A stretch of DNA of 64,000 nt from Prochlorococcus sp. AG-402-B19 (GTDB taxonomy: Bacteria; Cyanobacteriota; Cyanobacteriia; PCC-6307; Cyanobiaceae). Shown in pieces: positions 9,069 through 19,993 of the stretch. The stretch covers positions 94,266-158,265 of the forward strand of contig QCHM01000001.1 in the NCBI GenBank assembly GCA_003279615.1, given 5' to 3'. A program made the position numbers and the translations under genes. The notes under the pieces were generated by a model. That model was given only the letters and a program-made list of their open reading frames with translations, made no database searches and had not been told where the DNA came from. The number at the start of each line of letters is the position of its first letter. The stretch's first letter is position 1.

Positions 9069-9725
9069 ATGTCTTTAGGAATCTTAGGTAAGAAGTTGGG
9101 CATGTCCCAACTCTTCGATGATCAAGGCAGAGCCGTTCCAGTCACATTGATCGAAGCGGGTCCCTGTCGAATCACTCAATTGAAATCTACTGATACGGAT
9201 GGCTATTCCGCTGTACAGATAGGCTTTCACTTAATTCGTGAAAAACTTATTAACAAGCCTTCAAAAGGTCATCTTGCAAAATCAGGAGATGACCTTTTGC
9301 GCCATCTTCGAGAGTACCGAGTAGAAAATTCTGATGAATTTAAACTTGGAGCGTCAATAACTGTCGATGATTTCGAAAAAGGTCAAAAAGTTGATGTTAG
9401 TGGCGACACTATGGGTAGAGGATTCGCAGGTTATCAAAAGCGACATGGCTTTAGCCGAGGTCCTATGAGTCACGGTTCAAAGAATCATCGCTTACCTGGT
9501 TCGACAGGAGCTGGAACAACTCCTGGTCGCGTTTATCCCGGGAAAAGGATGGCTGGTCGTATGGGTGGTAAAAAAGTCACCACAAGAGGCCTCGAAATTC
9601 TGAAGATAGATACAAATCACAATTTATTGGTAGTAAAAGGATCTGTTCCAGGGAAGCCAGGATCTCTTTTAAATATTAGACCTGCCAAAAGAGTTGGCGT
9701 CTCTACCCAGCAAGGAGGTAAATGA
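9069..9725 (+). CDS. rplC: 50S ribosomal protein L3
   Basis: 218 residues, starting [16 protein letters not shown], with the conserved loop [20 protein letters not shown] that reaches toward the peptidyl-transferase centre. It is the first gene of the superoperon here because rpsJ, first in many bacteria, lies near 51 kb. It overlaps rplD by 4 bases, suggesting translational coupling. Confidence 0.98.
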   Translation: MSLGILGKKLGMSQLFDDQGRAVPVTLIEAGPCRITQLKSTDTDGYSAVQIGFHLIREKLINKPSKGHLAKSGDDLLRHLREYRVENSDEFKLGASITVDDFEKGQKVDVSGDTMGRGFAGYQKRHGFSRGPMSHGSKNHRLPGSTGAGTTPGRVYPGKRMAGRMGGKKVTTRGLEILKIDTNHNLLVVKGSVPGKPGSLLNIRPAKRVGVSTQQGGK

Positions 9726-10360
9726 TGACTAACTGTACTGTTCTTGATTGGCAAGGCAAAGAAGCTGGAGAATCATCAATTGATTTAAAAACCGCTAAGG
9801 AATCCTCAGCAGCAGATTTATTACATCGTGCTGTTTTGCGTCAACAGGCCCACAGCCGTCAAGGAACTGCAAGCACTCTGACTAGGTCTGAGGTTCGAGG
9901 CGGCGGTCGCAAACCCTATAAGCAAAAGGGAACTGGTAGAGCAAGACAAGGCTCGATTAGAACTCCTCTTCGTCCAGGCGGTGGAATTACCTTTGGCCCT
10001 AAGCCTCGGCAATATAATTTAGAGATGAATAGGAAGGAACGGAGACTAGCTCTTCGTACTGCTCTCATGAGTAGGCTCTCAGACGCGAAAATCATTAAAG
10101 ACTTTGGCTTAAAACTTGAAGTTCCTAAAACAAGTGAAATTCTTGCCCTACTTAAAAGGATAGGAATTGATTCTGATCAAAAAATTCTCATTATTCTCAA
10201 GCAACCTTCAGAGATCATTAAGCGCTCAATTAGAAATTTAGAAAAAATCAAACTTATTTCTGCTGATCAATTAAATGTGTTTGACCTTCTCAATGCCAAT
10301 TCATTGGTAATAGGTGAAGACGCATTATCAACTATTAAGGAGGTATACGGTAATGACTAA
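9722..10360 (+). CDS. rplD: 50S ribosomal protein L4
   Basis: 212 residues with the L4 loop signature [24 protein letters not shown]4 lines the peptide exit tunnel and in some bacteria represses its own operon. The start is the first of two adjacent ATG codons (9722, 9725). The end overlaps the rplW start by 8 bases. Confidence 0.98.
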   Translation: MMTNCTVLDWQGKEAGESSIDLKTAKESSAADLLHRAVLRQQAHSRQGTASTLTRSEVRGGGRKPYKQKGTGRARQGSIRTPLRPGGGITFGPKPRQYNLEMNRKERRLALRTALMSRLSDAKIIKDFGLKLEVPKTSEILALLKRIGIDSDQKILIILKQPSEIIKRSIRNLEKIKLISADQLNVFDLLNANSLVIGEDALSTIKEVYGND

Positions 10361-10664
10361 ATTTTTTGATGAGCGACTTACTGATGTGATTAAGCGACCT
10401 TTAATTACTGAGAAGGCTACAAAAGCTTTGGATTTAAATCAGTACACTTTTGAAGTCGATCCAAGAGCGGCTAAGCCTGATATAAAAGCTGCTGTTGAAA
10501 AAATGTTTGATGTCAAGGTTCTTGGTATTAGTACCATGAACCCTCCAAGAAAAAGCAGACGAGTTGGTAGGTTCTCTGGGAAGAGACCTCAAGTCAAAAA
10601 GGCTGTGGTTCGCCTTGCAGAAGGCAACTCCATTCAGTTGTTCCCTGAATCTGAGGAGGCTTAA
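10353..10664 (+). CDS. rplW: 50S ribosomal protein L23
   Basis: 103 residues from ATG 10353 ([23 protein letters not shown]), preceded by AAGGAGG inside the rplD end. L23 forms the exit-tunnel docking site for trigger factor and SRP. An in-frame earlier start at 10314 would lie deep inside rplD and lacks family similarity. Confidence 0.97.
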   Translation: MTKFFDERLTDVIKRPLITEKATKALDLNQYTFEVDPRAAKPDIKAAVEKMFDVKVLGISTMNPPRKSRRVGRFSGKRPQVKKAVVRLAEGNSIQLFPESEEA

Positions 10665-10668
10665 CACA

Positions 10669-11532
10669 ATGGCAATAAGAAGTTTTAAACCCTATACACC
10701 TGGTACTCGTACGAGAGTAGTCACTGACTTTAGTGAAGTTACCTCTAGCAAGCCAGAGCGTTCACTCCTTGTTTCTAAGCATCGAAAGAAAGGGCGTAAT
10801 AATAGAGGAGTTATTACTTGTCGCCACAGAGGTGGGGGGCACAAAAGGTTATATAGGATTGTTGATTTTCGTCGTAATAAGCACGGTGTTTCCGCGAAGG
10901 TTGCCGCAATTCATTATGACCCTCATCGGAATGCAAGACTTGCACTTCTCTTTTACTCTGATGGTGAGAAGAGATATATTCTTGCACCTGCAGGGATAAC
11001 TGTTGGTCAAGAAGTGGTTTCGGGCCCAGATGCCCCAATTGAAACTGGTAATGCTTTACCACTTTCTTCCATGCCCTTAGGTTCAAGTGTTCATTGTGTG
11101 GAGTTATATCCAGGTCGAGGAGGACAGATGGTTCGCACTGCTGGAGCTAGTGCTCAGGTTATGGCTAAAGAAGGCGATTATGTCGCTTTGAAATTACCTT
11201 CAACTGAGGTTCGTTTAGTCAGACAAGAATGCTACGCAACCCTTGGAGAGGTTGGGAATTCTGAAATTAGAAATACAAGCTTAGGAAAAGCTGGAAGAAG
11301 AAGATGGCTTGGTAGACGACCTCAAGTGAGAGGAAGTGTTATGAATCCATGTGACCACCCACATGGAGGAGGAGAAGGCAAGGCACCAGTTGGTCGTGCT
11401 GGACCTGTGACGCCTTGGGGCAAGGCGGCTCTTGGGTTGAAAACCAGGAAGAAGAACAAGCCTAGTAACAAGTACGTTCTTAGAAAACGTCGTCGAGTAT
11501 CCAAACGAAGTAGAGGAGGTCGCGATTCATGA
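10669..11532 (+). CDS. rplB: 50S ribosomal protein L2
   Basis: 287 residues from ATG 10669 ([14 protein letters not shown]), the normal L2 length. [17 protein letters not shown] and the catalytic-core-contacting [19 protein letters not shown] are present. The frame stays open upstream to 10564, but that part lies inside rplW and is not L2-like. Confidence 0.98.
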   Translation: MAIRSFKPYTPGTRTRVVTDFSEVTSSKPERSLLVSKHRKKGRNNRGVITCRHRGGGHKRLYRIVDFRRNKHGVSAKVAAIHYDPHRNARLALLFYSDGEKRYILAPAGITVGQEVVSGPDAPIETGNALPLSSMPLGSSVHCVELYPGRGGQMVRTAGASAQVMAKEGDYVALKLPSTEVRLVRQECYATLGEVGNSEIRNTSLGKAGRRRWLGRRPQVRGSVMNPCDHPHGGGEGKAPVGRAGPVTPWGKAALGLKTRKKNKPSNKYVLRKRRRVSKRSRGGRDS

Positions 11533-11567
11533 TTTCTATCTTTCTTTACCAATTCTTTTAAATCGTT

Positions 11568-11843
11568 ATGGGACGTTCACTTAAAAAAGGGCCTTTTATT
11601 TCAGACAGTTTGCTTCGAAAAATTGAGAAGCAAAACTCTAATGATGATAAAGCCGTCATCAAAACTTGGTCCAGAGCTTCAACAATTTTGCCAATGATGA
11701 TTGGCCATACAATTGCTGTTCACAATGGTAAGAGCCATATACCTGTTTTTATAACTGAGCAAATGGTTGGTCACAAATTAGGAGAATTTGCTCCAACTCG
11801 AACCTACAGAGGTCACATCAGAGATAAAAAAGGAGCCCGTTAA
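11568..11843 (+). CDS. rpsS: 30S ribosomal protein S19
   Basis: 91 residues, [19 protein letters not shown] to the basic tail [11 protein letters not shown]. It binds the head of the small subunit with S13. It is followed by rplV after 2 bases. Confidence 0.98.
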   Translation: MGRSLKKGPFISDSLLRKIEKQNSNDDKAVIKTWSRASTILPMMIGHTIAVHNGKSHIPVFITEQMVGHKLGEFAPTRTYRGHIRDKKGAR

Positions 11844-11845
11844 TC

Positions 11846-12226
11846 ATGACTACTTCATTACCTAAAACTGCAGCTCAAGCTCATGGGCGTTACATTCGCG
11901 GATCTGCTTCAAAAGTACGCCGTGTTCTTGATCAAATAAGAGGCAGAACCTATAGAGATGCATTAATCATGCTTGAATTTATGCCTTATCGATCAACTGA
12001 GCCAATAACTAAGGTATTGAGATCAGCTGTTGCTAATGCAGAAAATAATCTTGGTCTTGATCCTTCTTCTTTGGTAATTACTACTGCTACGGCTGATATG
12101 GGCCCACCCATGAAACGTTATCGGCCTAGAGCTCAAGGCAGAGCGTTTGCCATCAAAAAGCAGACATGCCACATCAGCATTTCTGTTTCGGCTAATCAAC
12201 TAACCAATTCTGAGGATTCAGACTGA
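11846..12226 (+). CDS. rplV: 50S ribosomal protein L22
   Basis: 126 residues with the L22 core [21 protein letters not shown] and the tunnel-loop region [21 protein letters not shown], ending in a short acidic tail. Its last base is the first base of the rpsC ATG. Confidence 0.97.
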   Translation: MTTSLPKTAAQAHGRYIRGSASKVRRVLDQIRGRTYRDALIMLEFMPYRSTEPITKVLRSAVANAENNLGLDPSSLVITTATADMGPPMKRYRPRAQGRAFAIKKQTCHISISVSANQLTNSEDSD

Positions 12227-12960
12227 TGGGACATAAAATTCACCCTACTGGCATTAGGCTTGGTATTACCCAAGAGCATCGTTCTAAATGGTACGCACCT
12301 AGTAAAACTTATCCTTTACTACTCCAAGAAGATGATCGAATTCGTACTTTCATCAAGAAAAAATATGGAGCTGCAGGGATAAGTGATGTATTGATTGCTC
12401 GAAAAGCAGATCAACTTGAGGTCGAATTAAAAACTGCTCGGCCTGGAGTAATTGTTGGTAGGCAAGGAAGTGGTATTGAAGAACTCAGATCTGGTATTCA
12501 AAAAACAATTGGTGATAGAAATCGACAAGTACGCATCAATGTTGTTGAAGTAGAAAAAGTCGATGCTGATGCTTTCCTTCTTGCAGAATATATTGCTCAG
12601 CAACTAGAGAAGCGTGTTGCATTTAGACGAACAATTCGAATGGCTGTTCAAAGAGCACAAAGAGCTGGTGTTTTAGGCCTGAAAATTCAAGTCGGTGGAA
12701 GGTTGAATGGAGCAGAAATTGCACGTTCTGAATGGACCCGTGAAGGAAGAGTCCCTCTGCATACTTTGAGAGCAGAAATTGATTATGCAACCAAAGTCGC
12801 AAGTACAACTTATGGCGTTTTAGGAATCAAGGTATGGGTATTCAAAGGCGAAGTTCTTCCTAAAGAAGAACAGCCATTACCTGTTGGCTCTTCTCCAAGA
12901 CGCAATAGGGGTAATCGAAGACCTCAACAATTTGAGGATCGTTCCAATGAAGGTAAATAA
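12226..12960 (+). CDS. rpsC: 30S ribosomal protein S3
   Basis: 244 residues. The start is [19 protein letters not shown] domain contains [14 protein letters not shown] and the C-terminal domain has [21 protein letters not shown]3 sits at the mRNA entry tunnel. A basic, low-complexity tail ([16 protein letters not shown]) extends the C-terminus. Confidence 0.98.
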   Translation: MGHKIHPTGIRLGITQEHRSKWYAPSKTYPLLLQEDDRIRTFIKKKYGAAGISDVLIARKADQLEVELKTARPGVIVGRQGSGIEELRSGIQKTIGDRNRQVRINVVEVEKVDADAFLLAEYIAQQLEKRVAFRRTIRMAVQRAQRAGVLGLKIQVGGRLNGAEIARSEWTREGRVPLHTLRAEIDYATKVASTTYGVLGIKVWVFKGEVLPKEEQPLPVGSSPRRNRGNRRPQQFEDRSNEGK

Positions 12961-12972
12961 GGAGTTTTAATC

Positions 12973-13458
12973 ATGCTTAGTCCCAAAAGAACCAAATTTC
13001 GCAAACAACAAAGAGGCCGTATGCGCGGCGTTGCCACTAGAGGCAACAAAATCGCGTTTGGTCAATTTGCTTTGCAAGCCCAAGACTGTGGGTGGGTTAC
13101 CTCAAGGCAAATTGAGGCGAGTCGACGAGCTATGACTCGTTATGTGAAAAGGGGAGGACAGATTTGGATTCGTATTTTCCCCGATAAGCCAGTAACGATG
13201 AGGCCTGCTGAAACAAGAATGGGATCTGGTAAAGGTAATCCAGAATTTTGGGTTGCTGTTGTCAAACCTGGTCGAGTCTTGTTTGAGATGGGTGGAGAAG
13301 AAATTACAGAGGAAATTGCAAAAGAGGCAATGCGTCTTGCTCAATACAAGTTGCCAGTAAAAACAAAATTTATTTCCCTAGATGAAGATCTCAATAAGGG
13401 AAATTATAAACCTGCTAAAACGCCAGTTACAGCAGATGATTCGGAGTCATCATCATGA
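12973..13458 (+). CDS. rplP: 50S ribosomal protein L16
   Basis: 161 residues, [19 protein letters not shown], with the conserved [23 protein letters not shown]. About 20 residues beyond the usual bacterial length at the C-terminus ([20 protein letters not shown]) form a lineage tail. It overlaps rpmC by 4 bases. Confidence 0.97.
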   Translation: MLSPKRTKFRKQQRGRMRGVATRGNKIAFGQFALQAQDCGWVTSRQIEASRRAMTRYVKRGGQIWIRIFPDKPVTMRPAETRMGSGKGNPEFWVAVVKPGRVLFEMGGEEITEEIAKEAMRLAQYKLPVKTKFISLDEDLNKGNYKPAKTPVTADDSESSS

Positions 13459-13667
13459 GCAAAACAACTACGAAAGATGTAAGGAATCTCTCTGATTCCG
13501 AGATATCAGAAAAGATTGAAAATCTTCGTAAAGAACTTTTTGATCTTCGTTTTAAGCAAGCCACTAGACAGCTAGCGAAAACTCACCGTTTCAAAGAGGC
13601 ACGAACCGAATTAGCTCAACTTTTAACGGTTTCTAACGAGCGAAGCCGCTCAAACACATCATCTTGA
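13455..13667 (+). CDS. rpmC: 50S ribosomal protein L29
   Basis: 70 residues, with the L29 helical-hairpin signature [21 protein letters not shown]. It starts inside the last codons of rplP. Confidence 0.95.
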   Translation: MSKTTTKDVRNLSDSEISEKIENLRKELFDLRFKQATRQLAKTHRFKEARTELAQLLTVSNERSRSNTSS

Positions 13668-13677
13668 TTTTCTAGTT

Positions 13678-13944
13678 ATGGCACTTAAGGAAATGGTAGG
13701 CACTGTTGTCAGTGACAAAATGCAAAAAACAGTTGTAGTAGCAGTGGAGAATCGATTTCCACATCCTATCTACCAGAAAATTATTAGTCGTACTACACGA
13801 TATAAAGCTCATGATGCAGACAATAATTGCAAAGTGGGTGACAGAGTTCGAATTAAGGAGTCTCCTCCTATGAGCGCTCATAAACGATGGACTGTGACCG
13901 ATGTTCTCATTAAGGGGATGAAATCCAAGGAGGCTGCAAAATGA
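13678..13944 (+). CDS. rpsQ: 30S ribosomal protein S17
   Basis: 88 residues, [20 protein letters not shown], with the OB-fold motif [18 protein letters not shown]. It overlaps rplN by 4 bases. Confidence 0.97.
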   Translation: MALKEMVGTVVSDKMQKTVVVAVENRFPHPIYQKIISRTTRYKAHDADNNCKVGDRVRIKESPPMSAHKRWTVTDVLIKGMKSKEAAK

Positions 13945-14306
13945 TTCAGCAAGAAACATTTCTCACTGTTGCAGATAACAGCGGTGCCAAGCGCTTGCAA
14001 TGTATTAGGGTCTTGGGATCTAATCGTCGGTATGCCCACGTAGGTGATGTCATTGTCGCGTCTGTTAAAGATGCGATGCCAAACATGTCAGTTAAAAAGT
14101 CAGACGTTGTCAAAGCTGTAGTAGTTCGTACTAGAGCAACTATGCGAAGAGAGACAGGAAATTCAATTCGCTTTGATGACAACGCTGCTGTTCTTATCAA
14201 TGATGATCAAAACCCAAGAGGTACTAGGGTGTTTGGTCCCGTCGCACGAGAATTAAGAGAGCGCAATTTTACTAAAATCGTCTCTTTAGCTCCGGAGGTT
14301 ATTTAG
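13941..14306 (+). CDS. rplN: 50S ribosomal protein L14
   Basis: 121 residues, [21 protein letters not shown] to [12 protein letters not shown], the canonical length. L14 sits at the subunit interface. Confidence 0.98.
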   Translation: MIQQETFLTVADNSGAKRLQCIRVLGSNRRYAHVGDVIVASVKDAMPNMSVKKSDVVKAVVVRTRATMRRETGNSIRFDDNAAVLINDDQNPRGTRVFGPVARELRERNFTKIVSLAPEVI

Positions 14307-14308
14307 TC

Positions 14309-14665
14309 ATGCCAGCAATTAACAAATCCAAAGCTCCTGCTGATCGCATCAAAATGAAAATACGTAAAGGAGATACAGTTCAGATTATTTCTGGAAAGGA
14401 CAAGGGTAAAACTGGCGAAGTTCTTCAAACACTTCCTTATGAAAATAGAGTTGTAGTTCAAGGAATAAATCAAAGAACAAAGCATGTAAAACCATCTCAA
14501 GAAGGAGAAACTGGTCGCATAGAGACCAAAGAAACTTCTTTACATGCTTCAAATGTAATGATTTACTCCAATAAAGAAAAAGTTGCTAGTAAGGTTGAAA
14601 TCTTTCTAGATAAAGACGGATCAAAGAAACGACGATTAAAGAAGACAGGGGAATTAATTGATTAA
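14309..14665 (+). CDS. rplX: 50S ribosomal protein L24
   Basis: 118 residues with the KOW motif [20 protein letters not shown] near residues 20-39. It follows rplN by 2 bases. After it comes the largest gap of the S10-like half (90 bases), holding two terminator-like hairpins. Confidence 0.97.
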   Translation: MPAINKSKAPADRIKMKIRKGDTVQIISGKDKGKTGEVLQTLPYENRVVVQGINQRTKHVKPSQEGETGRIETKETSLHASNVMIYSNKEKVASKVEIFLDKDGSKKRRLKKTGELID

Positions 14666-14683
14666 TTAATTCACTTTTCCTTT

Positions 14684-14711
14684 GTCTGAATTAAATCAAT
14701 CAGACTTTTTT
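14684..14711 (+). terminator. Terminator-like hairpin 1 between rplX and rplE
   Basis: GTCTGA at 14684-14689 pairs with TCAGAC at 14700-14705 and is followed directly by six T. The stem is short and AT-rich flanked, so it may attenuate rather than end transcription. Confidence 0.5.
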
Positions 14712-14719
14712 CTTAATTG

Positions 14720-14747
14720 AATTCTGACCAAGACCAGAATTAATTTT
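14720..14747 (+). terminator. Terminator-like hairpin 2 between rplX and rplE
   Basis: AATTCTG at 14720-14726 pairs with CAGAATT at 14735-14741; AATTTTTT follows. It is the second such element in the same 90-base gap, just before the rplE start. Confidence 0.45.
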
Positions 14748-14755
14748 TTCCAGCT

Positions 14756-15295
14756 ATGTCACTAAAAACCCGCTATCGAGAAACAATTAGACCAAAGCTT
14801 TTAAAAGATCTTGGTCTGAAAAATGTTCATCAAGTTCCTAAAGTGCAAAAAGTTACTTTAAACAGAGGGCTTGGTGAAGCTGCACAGAATTCCAAGGCAT
14901 TAGAAGCTTCTCTAGCTGAAATGGCAACAATTTCTGGACAAAAAGCACTCGTTACAAGGGCCAAGAAAGCTATTGCTACTTTTAAGATCAGACAAGGAAT
15001 GCCAATAGGTTGCGCAGTCACACTTAGGGGTGATCGGATGTACGCATTCTTAGAAAGGTTCATTAATTTGGCGCTTCCAAGAATCAGAGATTTTCGTGGT
15101 GTGAGTCCAAAAAGCTTTGATGGCCGCGGAAATTACACCATTGGAGTCAAAGAACAACTTATTTTCCCTGAGATTACTTTTGACAAAGTCGACACTATTA
15201 GAGGCATGGACATCACGATTGTTACCAGTGCTTCCTCTGATGAACAAGGTAAGGCTCTCCTTAGTGAAATGGGAATGCCTTTCCGTAAAAAATGA
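14756..15295 (+). CDS. rplE: 50S ribosomal protein L5
   Basis: 179 residues, [20 protein letters not shown], with [22 protein letters not shown] and [18 protein letters not shown]5 carries 5S rRNA contacts. The rpsN gene that follows rplE in many bacteria is absent here, as is usual in cyanobacteria. Confidence 0.98.
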   Translation: MSLKTRYRETIRPKLLKDLGLKNVHQVPKVQKVTLNRGLGEAAQNSKALEASLAEMATISGQKALVTRAKKAIATFKIRQGMPIGCAVTLRGDRMYAFLERFINLALPRIRDFRGVSPKSFDGRGNYTIGVKEQLIFPEITFDKVDTIRGMDITIVTSASSDEQGKALLSEMGMPFRKK

Positions 15296-15314
15296 GTTTG
15301 ATTAGCTAAATACT

Positions 15315-15716
15315 ATGGCCAACCACGATCCAATTTCAGACATGCTCACTCGCATACGCAATGCAAGTGAAAAACGTCATGAAAAAACCAAAATCCCTGC
15401 TTCAAGAATGTCCCTTAGTATAGCTAAGGTTCTTCAACGAGAGGGATTCATAGCAGAAATCAATGAAGAAGGAGAAGGCTTTAAAAAGCAGCTCATTCTT
15501 GGATTGAAATATACCGGTAAGCATCGCTCACCCATTATTCGTTCAATGCAGCGGGTTAGTAAGCCTGGGCTCAGGATTTATAAAAACACTCGGGGATTGC
15601 CAAAAGTGTTAGGAGGGCTTGGAGTTGCAATAATTTCCACTTCTAAGGGAGTCATGAGTGATCGTGATGCTCGCAAGCAAGGTGTTGGAGGAGAAGTCCT
15701 CTGTTATGTCTGTTGA
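15315..15716 (+). CDS. rpsH: 30S ribosomal protein S8
   Basis: 133 residues, [20 protein letters not shown] to the conserved end [12 protein letters not shown]8 organises the central domain of 16S rRNA and is often an operon repressor in other bacteria. Confidence 0.98.
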   Translation: MANHDPISDMLTRIRNASEKRHEKTKIPASRMSLSIAKVLQREGFIAEINEEGEGFKKQLILGLKYTGKHRSPIIRSMQRVSKPGLRIYKNTRGLPKVLGGLGVAIISTSKGVMSDRDARKQGVGGEVLCYVC

Positions 15717-15729
15717 TTAGGTATTTATT

Positions 15730-16269
15730 ATGTCTCGAACTGGAAAAAAACCAATCTCCCTTCCTGAAAAGGTAGATATTAAATTAGAAGGCCTTTCAAT
15801 CACAGTAAAAGGTCCCAAAGGTCAACTTCAGCGAACCCTTCCTGATGGAGTAATCCTAAGCAAAAACGACAATTCAATTATTGTTAAACCATTAAATGAA
15901 AAGAGAAAATCAAGGGAAATGCATGGATTATGTAGATCTCTTGTTGCAAATATGGTTGAGGGAGTCAGCAATGGTTATACAAAAAAACTTGAGATTGTTG
16001 GTGTTGGCTCAAGAGCTCAGGTAAAAGGTAAAACTCTTGTTGTTAGTGCAGGCTATAGTCACCCTGTTGAGGTTGTTCCTCCTGAAGGAATAACTTTCAA
16101 AGTAGAAAATAATACAAATGTGATTGTAACCGGACCTGATAAAGAATTAGTTGGCAATGAAGCTGCAAAAATAAGAGCAATAAGGCCTCCAGAACCATAT
16201 AAAGGTAAAGGAATCAAATATGAAGGTGAACAAATAATTAGAAAAGCTGGTAAATCAGGTAAAGCTTAA
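15730..16269 (+). CDS. rplF: 50S ribosomal protein L6
   Basis: 179 residues, [20 protein letters not shown], with the C-terminal signature [18 protein letters not shown]. Normal length and order after rpsH. Confidence 0.98.
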   Translation: MSRTGKKPISLPEKVDIKLEGLSITVKGPKGQLQRTLPDGVILSKNDNSIIVKPLNEKRKSREMHGLCRSLVANMVEGVSNGYTKKLEIVGVGSRAQVKGKTLVVSAGYSHPVEVVPPEGITFKVENNTNVIVTGPDKELVGNEAAKIRAIRPPEPYKGKGIKYEGEQIIRKAGKSGKA

Positions 16270-16302
16270 TTTTGCTTATTTGTCTTTTAAATTTTTTAAG
16301 TC

Positions 16303-16671
16303 ATGTCAAAACTTTCTAGAAAACAACAGACCCAAAAACGACATAAACGCTTGAGAAGGAACTTAAGCGGAACAGAGGCTCGCCCTAGGCTTGCGGTTTT
16401 TCGTTCTAATAACCATATCTATGCTCAAATCATAGATGATGATGCTCAAAACACTATATGTGCTGCGTCAACCCTTGATAAAGACTTAAAAGCCTCTCTG
16501 AAAGTTAATGCTGGAAGTTGCGATGCCTCTACAGCAGTAGGAGAGCTTGTTGCAAAAAAAGCTTTATCAAAAGGCATCAAACAAGTTATCTTTGATAGGG
16601 GTGGAAACATCTATCATGGCAGGGTTAAAGCTCTAGCCGACGCTGCCAGAACGGCAGGCTTGAACTTTTAA
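16303..16671 (+). CDS. rplR: 50S ribosomal protein L18
   Basis: 122 residues, with [20 protein letters not shown] and the ending [20 protein letters not shown]. It binds 5S rRNA with L5. Confidence 0.98.
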   Translation: MSKLSRKQQTQKRHKRLRRNLSGTEARPRLAVFRSNNHIYAQIIDDDAQNTICAASTLDKDLKASLKVNAGSCDASTAVGELVAKKALSKGIKQVIFDRGGNIYHGRVKALADAARTAGLNF

Positions 16672-16685
16672 TTATTGCTTGAATA

Positions 16686-17312
16686 ATGACAGATTCTAAA
16701 AACCAATCTCAAAAGAAAAGAACTTCTGGATCATCAGATGCTCCTCCTGCCGCTGATGGCAGGCAGGAAAATCGTCGCAATAGAGGCGAAAAACGCGGGG
16801 GAAGGAGAGATCGAAGAGGGCAAGAACGAGACTCTGAATGGCAAGAACGAGTTGTTCAAATTAGAAGGGTTTCCAAAACAGTCAAAGGCGGAAAGAAAAT
16901 GAGTTTTAGAGCGATAGTTGTAGTAGGTAATGAAAAAGGTCAAGTAGGGGTTGGGGTTGGAAAGGCTGGAGATGTTATTGGTGCTGTGCGAAAAGGCGTT
17001 GCTGATGGTAAGAAACATTTAGTTCGTGTTCCACTAACTCGAAATAGCTCTATACCAACTCTTTCTAATGGTAGAGATGGAGCGGCAAGTGTATTAATTC
17101 GTCCTGCAGCTCCTGGAACAGGGGTAATTGCGGGAGGTTCAATTCGAACTGTTTTAGAGTTGGCTGGAATAAAAAATGTTCTTGCTAAGAGGCTAGGTAG
17201 TAAGACTCCTCTCAATAACGCTCGTGCTGCAATGGTTGCATTAAGTCAGTTGCGAACTCATAAAGCCACAGCAAAAGAGCGTGGTATTTCACTTGAGCAG
17301 ATTTATTCTTAA
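16686..17312 (+). CDS. rpsE: 30S ribosomal protein S5
   Basis: 208 residues. The S5 core ([41 protein letters not shown]) is preceded by about 55 charged residues rich in Arg, Lys, Gln and Gly ([19 protein letters not shown]). That extension is longer than in E. coli (166 residues) and is likely disordered. L30, usually next in other bacteria, is absent. Confidence 0.97.
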   Translation: MTDSKNQSQKKRTSGSSDAPPAADGRQENRRNRGEKRGGRRDRRGQERDSEWQERVVQIRRVSKTVKGGKKMSFRAIVVVGNEKGQVGVGVGKAGDVIGAVRKGVADGKKHLVRVPLTRNSSIPTLSNGRDGAASVLIRPAAPGTGVIAGGSIRTVLELAGIKNVLAKRLGSKTPLNNARAAMVALSQLRTHKATAKERGISLEQIYS

Positions 17313-17317
17313 AAACC

Positions 17318-17770
17318 ATGACTATTAAATTGGAATCTCTTCAGTCAAATAAAGGATCTAGACGTAAAAAAATGCGTAAAGGTCGAGGTATTGCTGCTGG
17401 GCAAGGTGCTAGTTGTGGTTTTGGAATGAGGGGTCAAAAATCCCGATCAGGAAGACCAACTCGACCAGGCTTCGAGGGTGGTCAAATGCCTCTATATAGG
17501 CGTGTACCAAAATTAAAACATTTCCCAATAGTTAATCAGAAAAACTTTACTGTCCTCAATGTTTCCAGTTTGAATGCATTAAAAGATGGGACAGTCGTCA
17601 ACCTTGATTTATTGGTTAAAGAAGGAATTTTGACTAAGCCAAAAGATCCTCTCAAGATTCTTGGGAATGGTAAATTAGAAGTCAAACTCACTGTTCAAGC
17701 TGCAGCCTTCACAGTATCTGCCAAAAAGAAAATTGAAGAAGTTGGTGGAACATGTGAGGTATATACTTAA
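17318..17770 (+). CDS. rplO: 50S ribosomal protein L15
   Basis: 150 residues, with [31 protein letters not shown] in two parts and the [15 protein letters not shown] motif. It is followed by secY after 60 bases. Confidence 0.97.
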   Translation: MTIKLESLQSNKGSRRKKMRKGRGIAAGQGASCGFGMRGQKSRSGRPTRPGFEGGQMPLYRRVPKLKHFPIVNQKNFTVLNVSSLNALKDGTVVNLDLLVKEGILTKPKDPLKILGNGKLEVKLTVQAAAFTVSAKKKIEEVGGTCEVYT

Positions 17771-17830
17771 GTTGTAGTATCTTGAAAAAATAATTTTCTA
17801 CATTAGTCTCAAATAAATTATCATTATTAA

Positions 17831-19150
17831 ATGTTAATAAGTCGTGGTCGCAATCCAAGTGCTGGTGAGGTAATTACTCAACTTTTCACTAATGATGAAC
17901 TTCGAGGAAGAGTTATTACGACTCTAGGTTTATTGTTAATTGTGAGACTAGGCATCTACATTCCTATGCCTGGAATAGATAGAGAGGCTTTTAAGACGTT
18001 TATTGATCAGGGAGGCCAGCTTATTGGATTTCTTGATATTTTTACTGGTGGTGGTATATCAACCTTAGGTATTTTTGCGCTTGGTATTCTTCCATTCATT
18101 AATGCGTCAATCATTATTCAGTTGCTCACTGCATCATTACCTCAATTGGAAGATCTACAGAAAAATGAAGGTGAGGCAGGAAGAAGGAAGATTGCTCAAA
18201 TCACTAGATATGTAGCGCTGGGTTGGGGATTAGTTCAAAGCACAGTTTTCGCATTAATTCTTAGACAATATGCGGTTGAGGGTCTTGGAGAAACTGAATT
18301 TGTTATTCAAACATCCTTAGCTTTAGTTACTGGATCGATGATAGTTATGTGGCTAAGTGAAATTATTACTGAAAAAGGAATCGGCCAAGGAGCTTCTTTG
18401 GTTATTTTCTTGAATATTGTTGCCACACTACCGAAGGCACTTAGCTCTACTATTGAAAAAGCTCAAACTGGAGATCGTGCAGATGTTCTTGGGATCATAA
18501 TTCTTTTGATGGTGTTTCTAATTACTATTGTTGGCATTATTTTTGTTCAAGAAGGAGCGAGAAGAATCCCAATAGTAAGTGCAAAAAGTCAAATGGGTGG
18601 GACAGCGCTTTTACCTAGCCGACAAAGTTATTTACCGCTTAAGTTAAATGCTGGAGGAGTTATGCCTATAATTTTTGCCTCTGCATTAATTTTTCTCCCA
18701 ATCACGATTGCTAATTTCACTCAAAACCCTTTACTTATTAAGGCTGCTAGTTCACTTAATCCAGGTTCATCAAACCCATGGCCATATGCAATAACTTTCT
18801 TTGCACTTATCTTGGGATTTGCTTATTTTTATGCCTCGTTAACCATTAATCCAATAGATATTGCCTCTAATTTAAAAAAAGGTGGTGTTGCAATTCCTGG
18901 TGTCAGACCAGGTGGAGCCACCTCTAATTATCTTTCTGGTGTTCAAAACCGCCTAACATTACTTGGAGGATTATTTCTTGGGTCAGTAGCAATTGTCCCT
19001 GCTGCAGTTGAAAGAGCTACTAATGTTCAAACCTTTCAAGGGCTTGGCGCAACTTCATTATTGATTTTGGTTGGAGTAGCAATTGATACATCTAAGCAAG
19101 TTCAGACATACGTTATTTCGCAAAGATATGAAGGATTAGTCCGCCAATAA
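17831..19150 (+). CDS. secY: Preprotein translocase subunit SecY
   Basis: 439 residues with ten hydrophobic helices. Signatures include GIYIPMPGID near the N-terminus, FIDQGGQLIGFLDIFTGGG in the plug region and the cytoplasmic loop ARRIPIVSAKSQMGG. It forms the export channel in the plasma and thylakoid membranes. Its place between rplO and adk is the standard spc-operon arrangement. Confidence 0.98.
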   Translation: MLISRGRNPSAGEVITQLFTNDELRGRVITTLGLLLIVRLGIYIPMPGIDREAFKTFIDQGGQLIGFLDIFTGGGISTLGIFALGILPFINASIIIQLLTASLPQLEDLQKNEGEAGRRKIAQITRYVALGWGLVQSTVFALILRQYAVEGLGETEFVIQTSLALVTGSMIVMWLSEIITEKGIGQGASLVIFLNIVATLPKALSSTIEKAQTGDRADVLGIIILLMVFLITIVGIIFVQEGARRIPIVSAKSQMGGTALLPSRQSYLPLKLNAGGVMPIIFASALIFLPITIANFTQNPLLIKAASSLNPGSSNPWPYAITFFALILGFAYFYASLTINPIDIASNLKKGGVAIPGVRPGGATSNYLSGVQNRLTLLGGLFLGSVAIVPAAVERATNVQTFQGLGATSLLILVGVAIDTSKQVQTYVISQRYEGLVRQ

Positions 19151-19171
19151 AATATTTACTATGATCTGCAA

Positions 19172-19720
19172 ATGAAAAAAAAATTATTATTTATTGGCCC
19201 TCCTGGAGCAGGTAAAGGCACGCAAGCAAATCTCTTTTGTAAGAAGTATGGGATAGATCATCTGTCTACGGGAGATCTGCTTAGAGATGAGGTTTCCTCA
19301 GGATCTGTTTTAGGAATTAAAGCGGCGGAAACTATGAATCAAGGAGAGTTAGTTAGTGATGAATTAGTCCTTTCAATTGTTGAGGGAAGATTGCTCAATA
19401 GCAATAAAGGGTGGTTACTTGATGGTTTCCCTAGAAATGTCAATCAAGCGAATTCGTTAAAACACCTTTTAGAAAAAATCAATCAACCTTTAGAAGCGGT
19501 TATATCAATTAAAATTGCCGACGATTATTTAATTAAAAGGCTGTTAGCTCGAGGAAGAGAGGATGATAATGAAGAAGTAATTGTTAATCGACTTAAAATC
19601 TATAGATACAAAACTTCTCCTCTTATAGATCTGTATAGCAAGCAAGGAATTTTGAAGGAGATTGATGGTAATGATGATATAGATGTTGTGTTTTCATGTA
19701 TTGAGAAAGCTTTAGGCTGA
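19172..19720 (+). CDS. adk: Adenylate kinase
   Basis: 182 residues. The P-loop GPPGAGKGTQ is at residues 9-18 and DHLSTGDLLRDEV and LLDGFPRN follow. The lid is short (LLARGREDDNEE), so this is the non-zinc, short-lid form that converts ATP plus AMP to two ADP. Confidence 0.97.
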   Translation: MKKKLLFIGPPGAGKGTQANLFCKKYGIDHLSTGDLLRDEVSSGSVLGIKAAETMNQGELVSDELVLSIVEGRLLNSNKGWLLDGFPRNVNQANSLKHLLEKINQPLEAVISIKIADDYLIKRLLARGREDDNEEVIVNRLKIYRYKTSPLIDLYSKQGILKEIDGNDDIDVVFSCIEKALG

Positions 19721-19764
19721 CGATGTAGTAAGGTTGTAGTTTGGAAATAGGAGAGTCTCGCCAA

Positions 19765-19881
19765 ATGAAGGTTAGATCCTCAGTCAAAAAAATTAGTCCT
19801 GACGATCAAATCGTTAGGCGCAGAGGTCGGATCTATGTGATCAACAAAAAAAGACCTCGTAATAAACAGCGTCAGGGCTGA
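19765..19881 (+). CDS. rpmJ: 50S ribosomal protein L36, cysteine-free form
   Basis: 38 residues starting [14 protein letters not shown] and ending [12 protein letters not shown]. The conserved flanks of L36 are intact, but the CxxC...C...H zinc ribbon of the usual form is replaced by ISPDD and VINKK, so it should not bind zinc. It sits in the normal place between adk and rpsM. Many automatic gene callers skip it because of its size. Confidence 0.95.
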
Positions 19882-19937
19882 TTCCTGAATATTTAAGAAG
19901 ACTTAATCGATTAATTTTTTTCGTTTACTTCTTAAAA

Positions 19938-19965
19938 AAAGTCATCTGTAAATTAAGATGACTTT
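19938..19965 (+). terminator. Hairpin between rpmJ and rpsM
   Basis: AAAGTCATCT at 19938-19947 pairs perfectly with AGATGACTTT at 19956-19965 around an 8-base loop; the following sequence is AT-rich but not a clean T tract. It could be a weak terminator, attenuator or RNA-processing site inside the superoperon. Confidence 0.4.
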
Positions 19966-19993
19966 ATATTGTCCCCCTTCGATTTATTCCTAA

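Noticed and set aside
10564..10668. N-terminal extension of L2
   Set aside because: Overlaps rplW in another frame and has no L2 similarity; the family start is ATG 10669.
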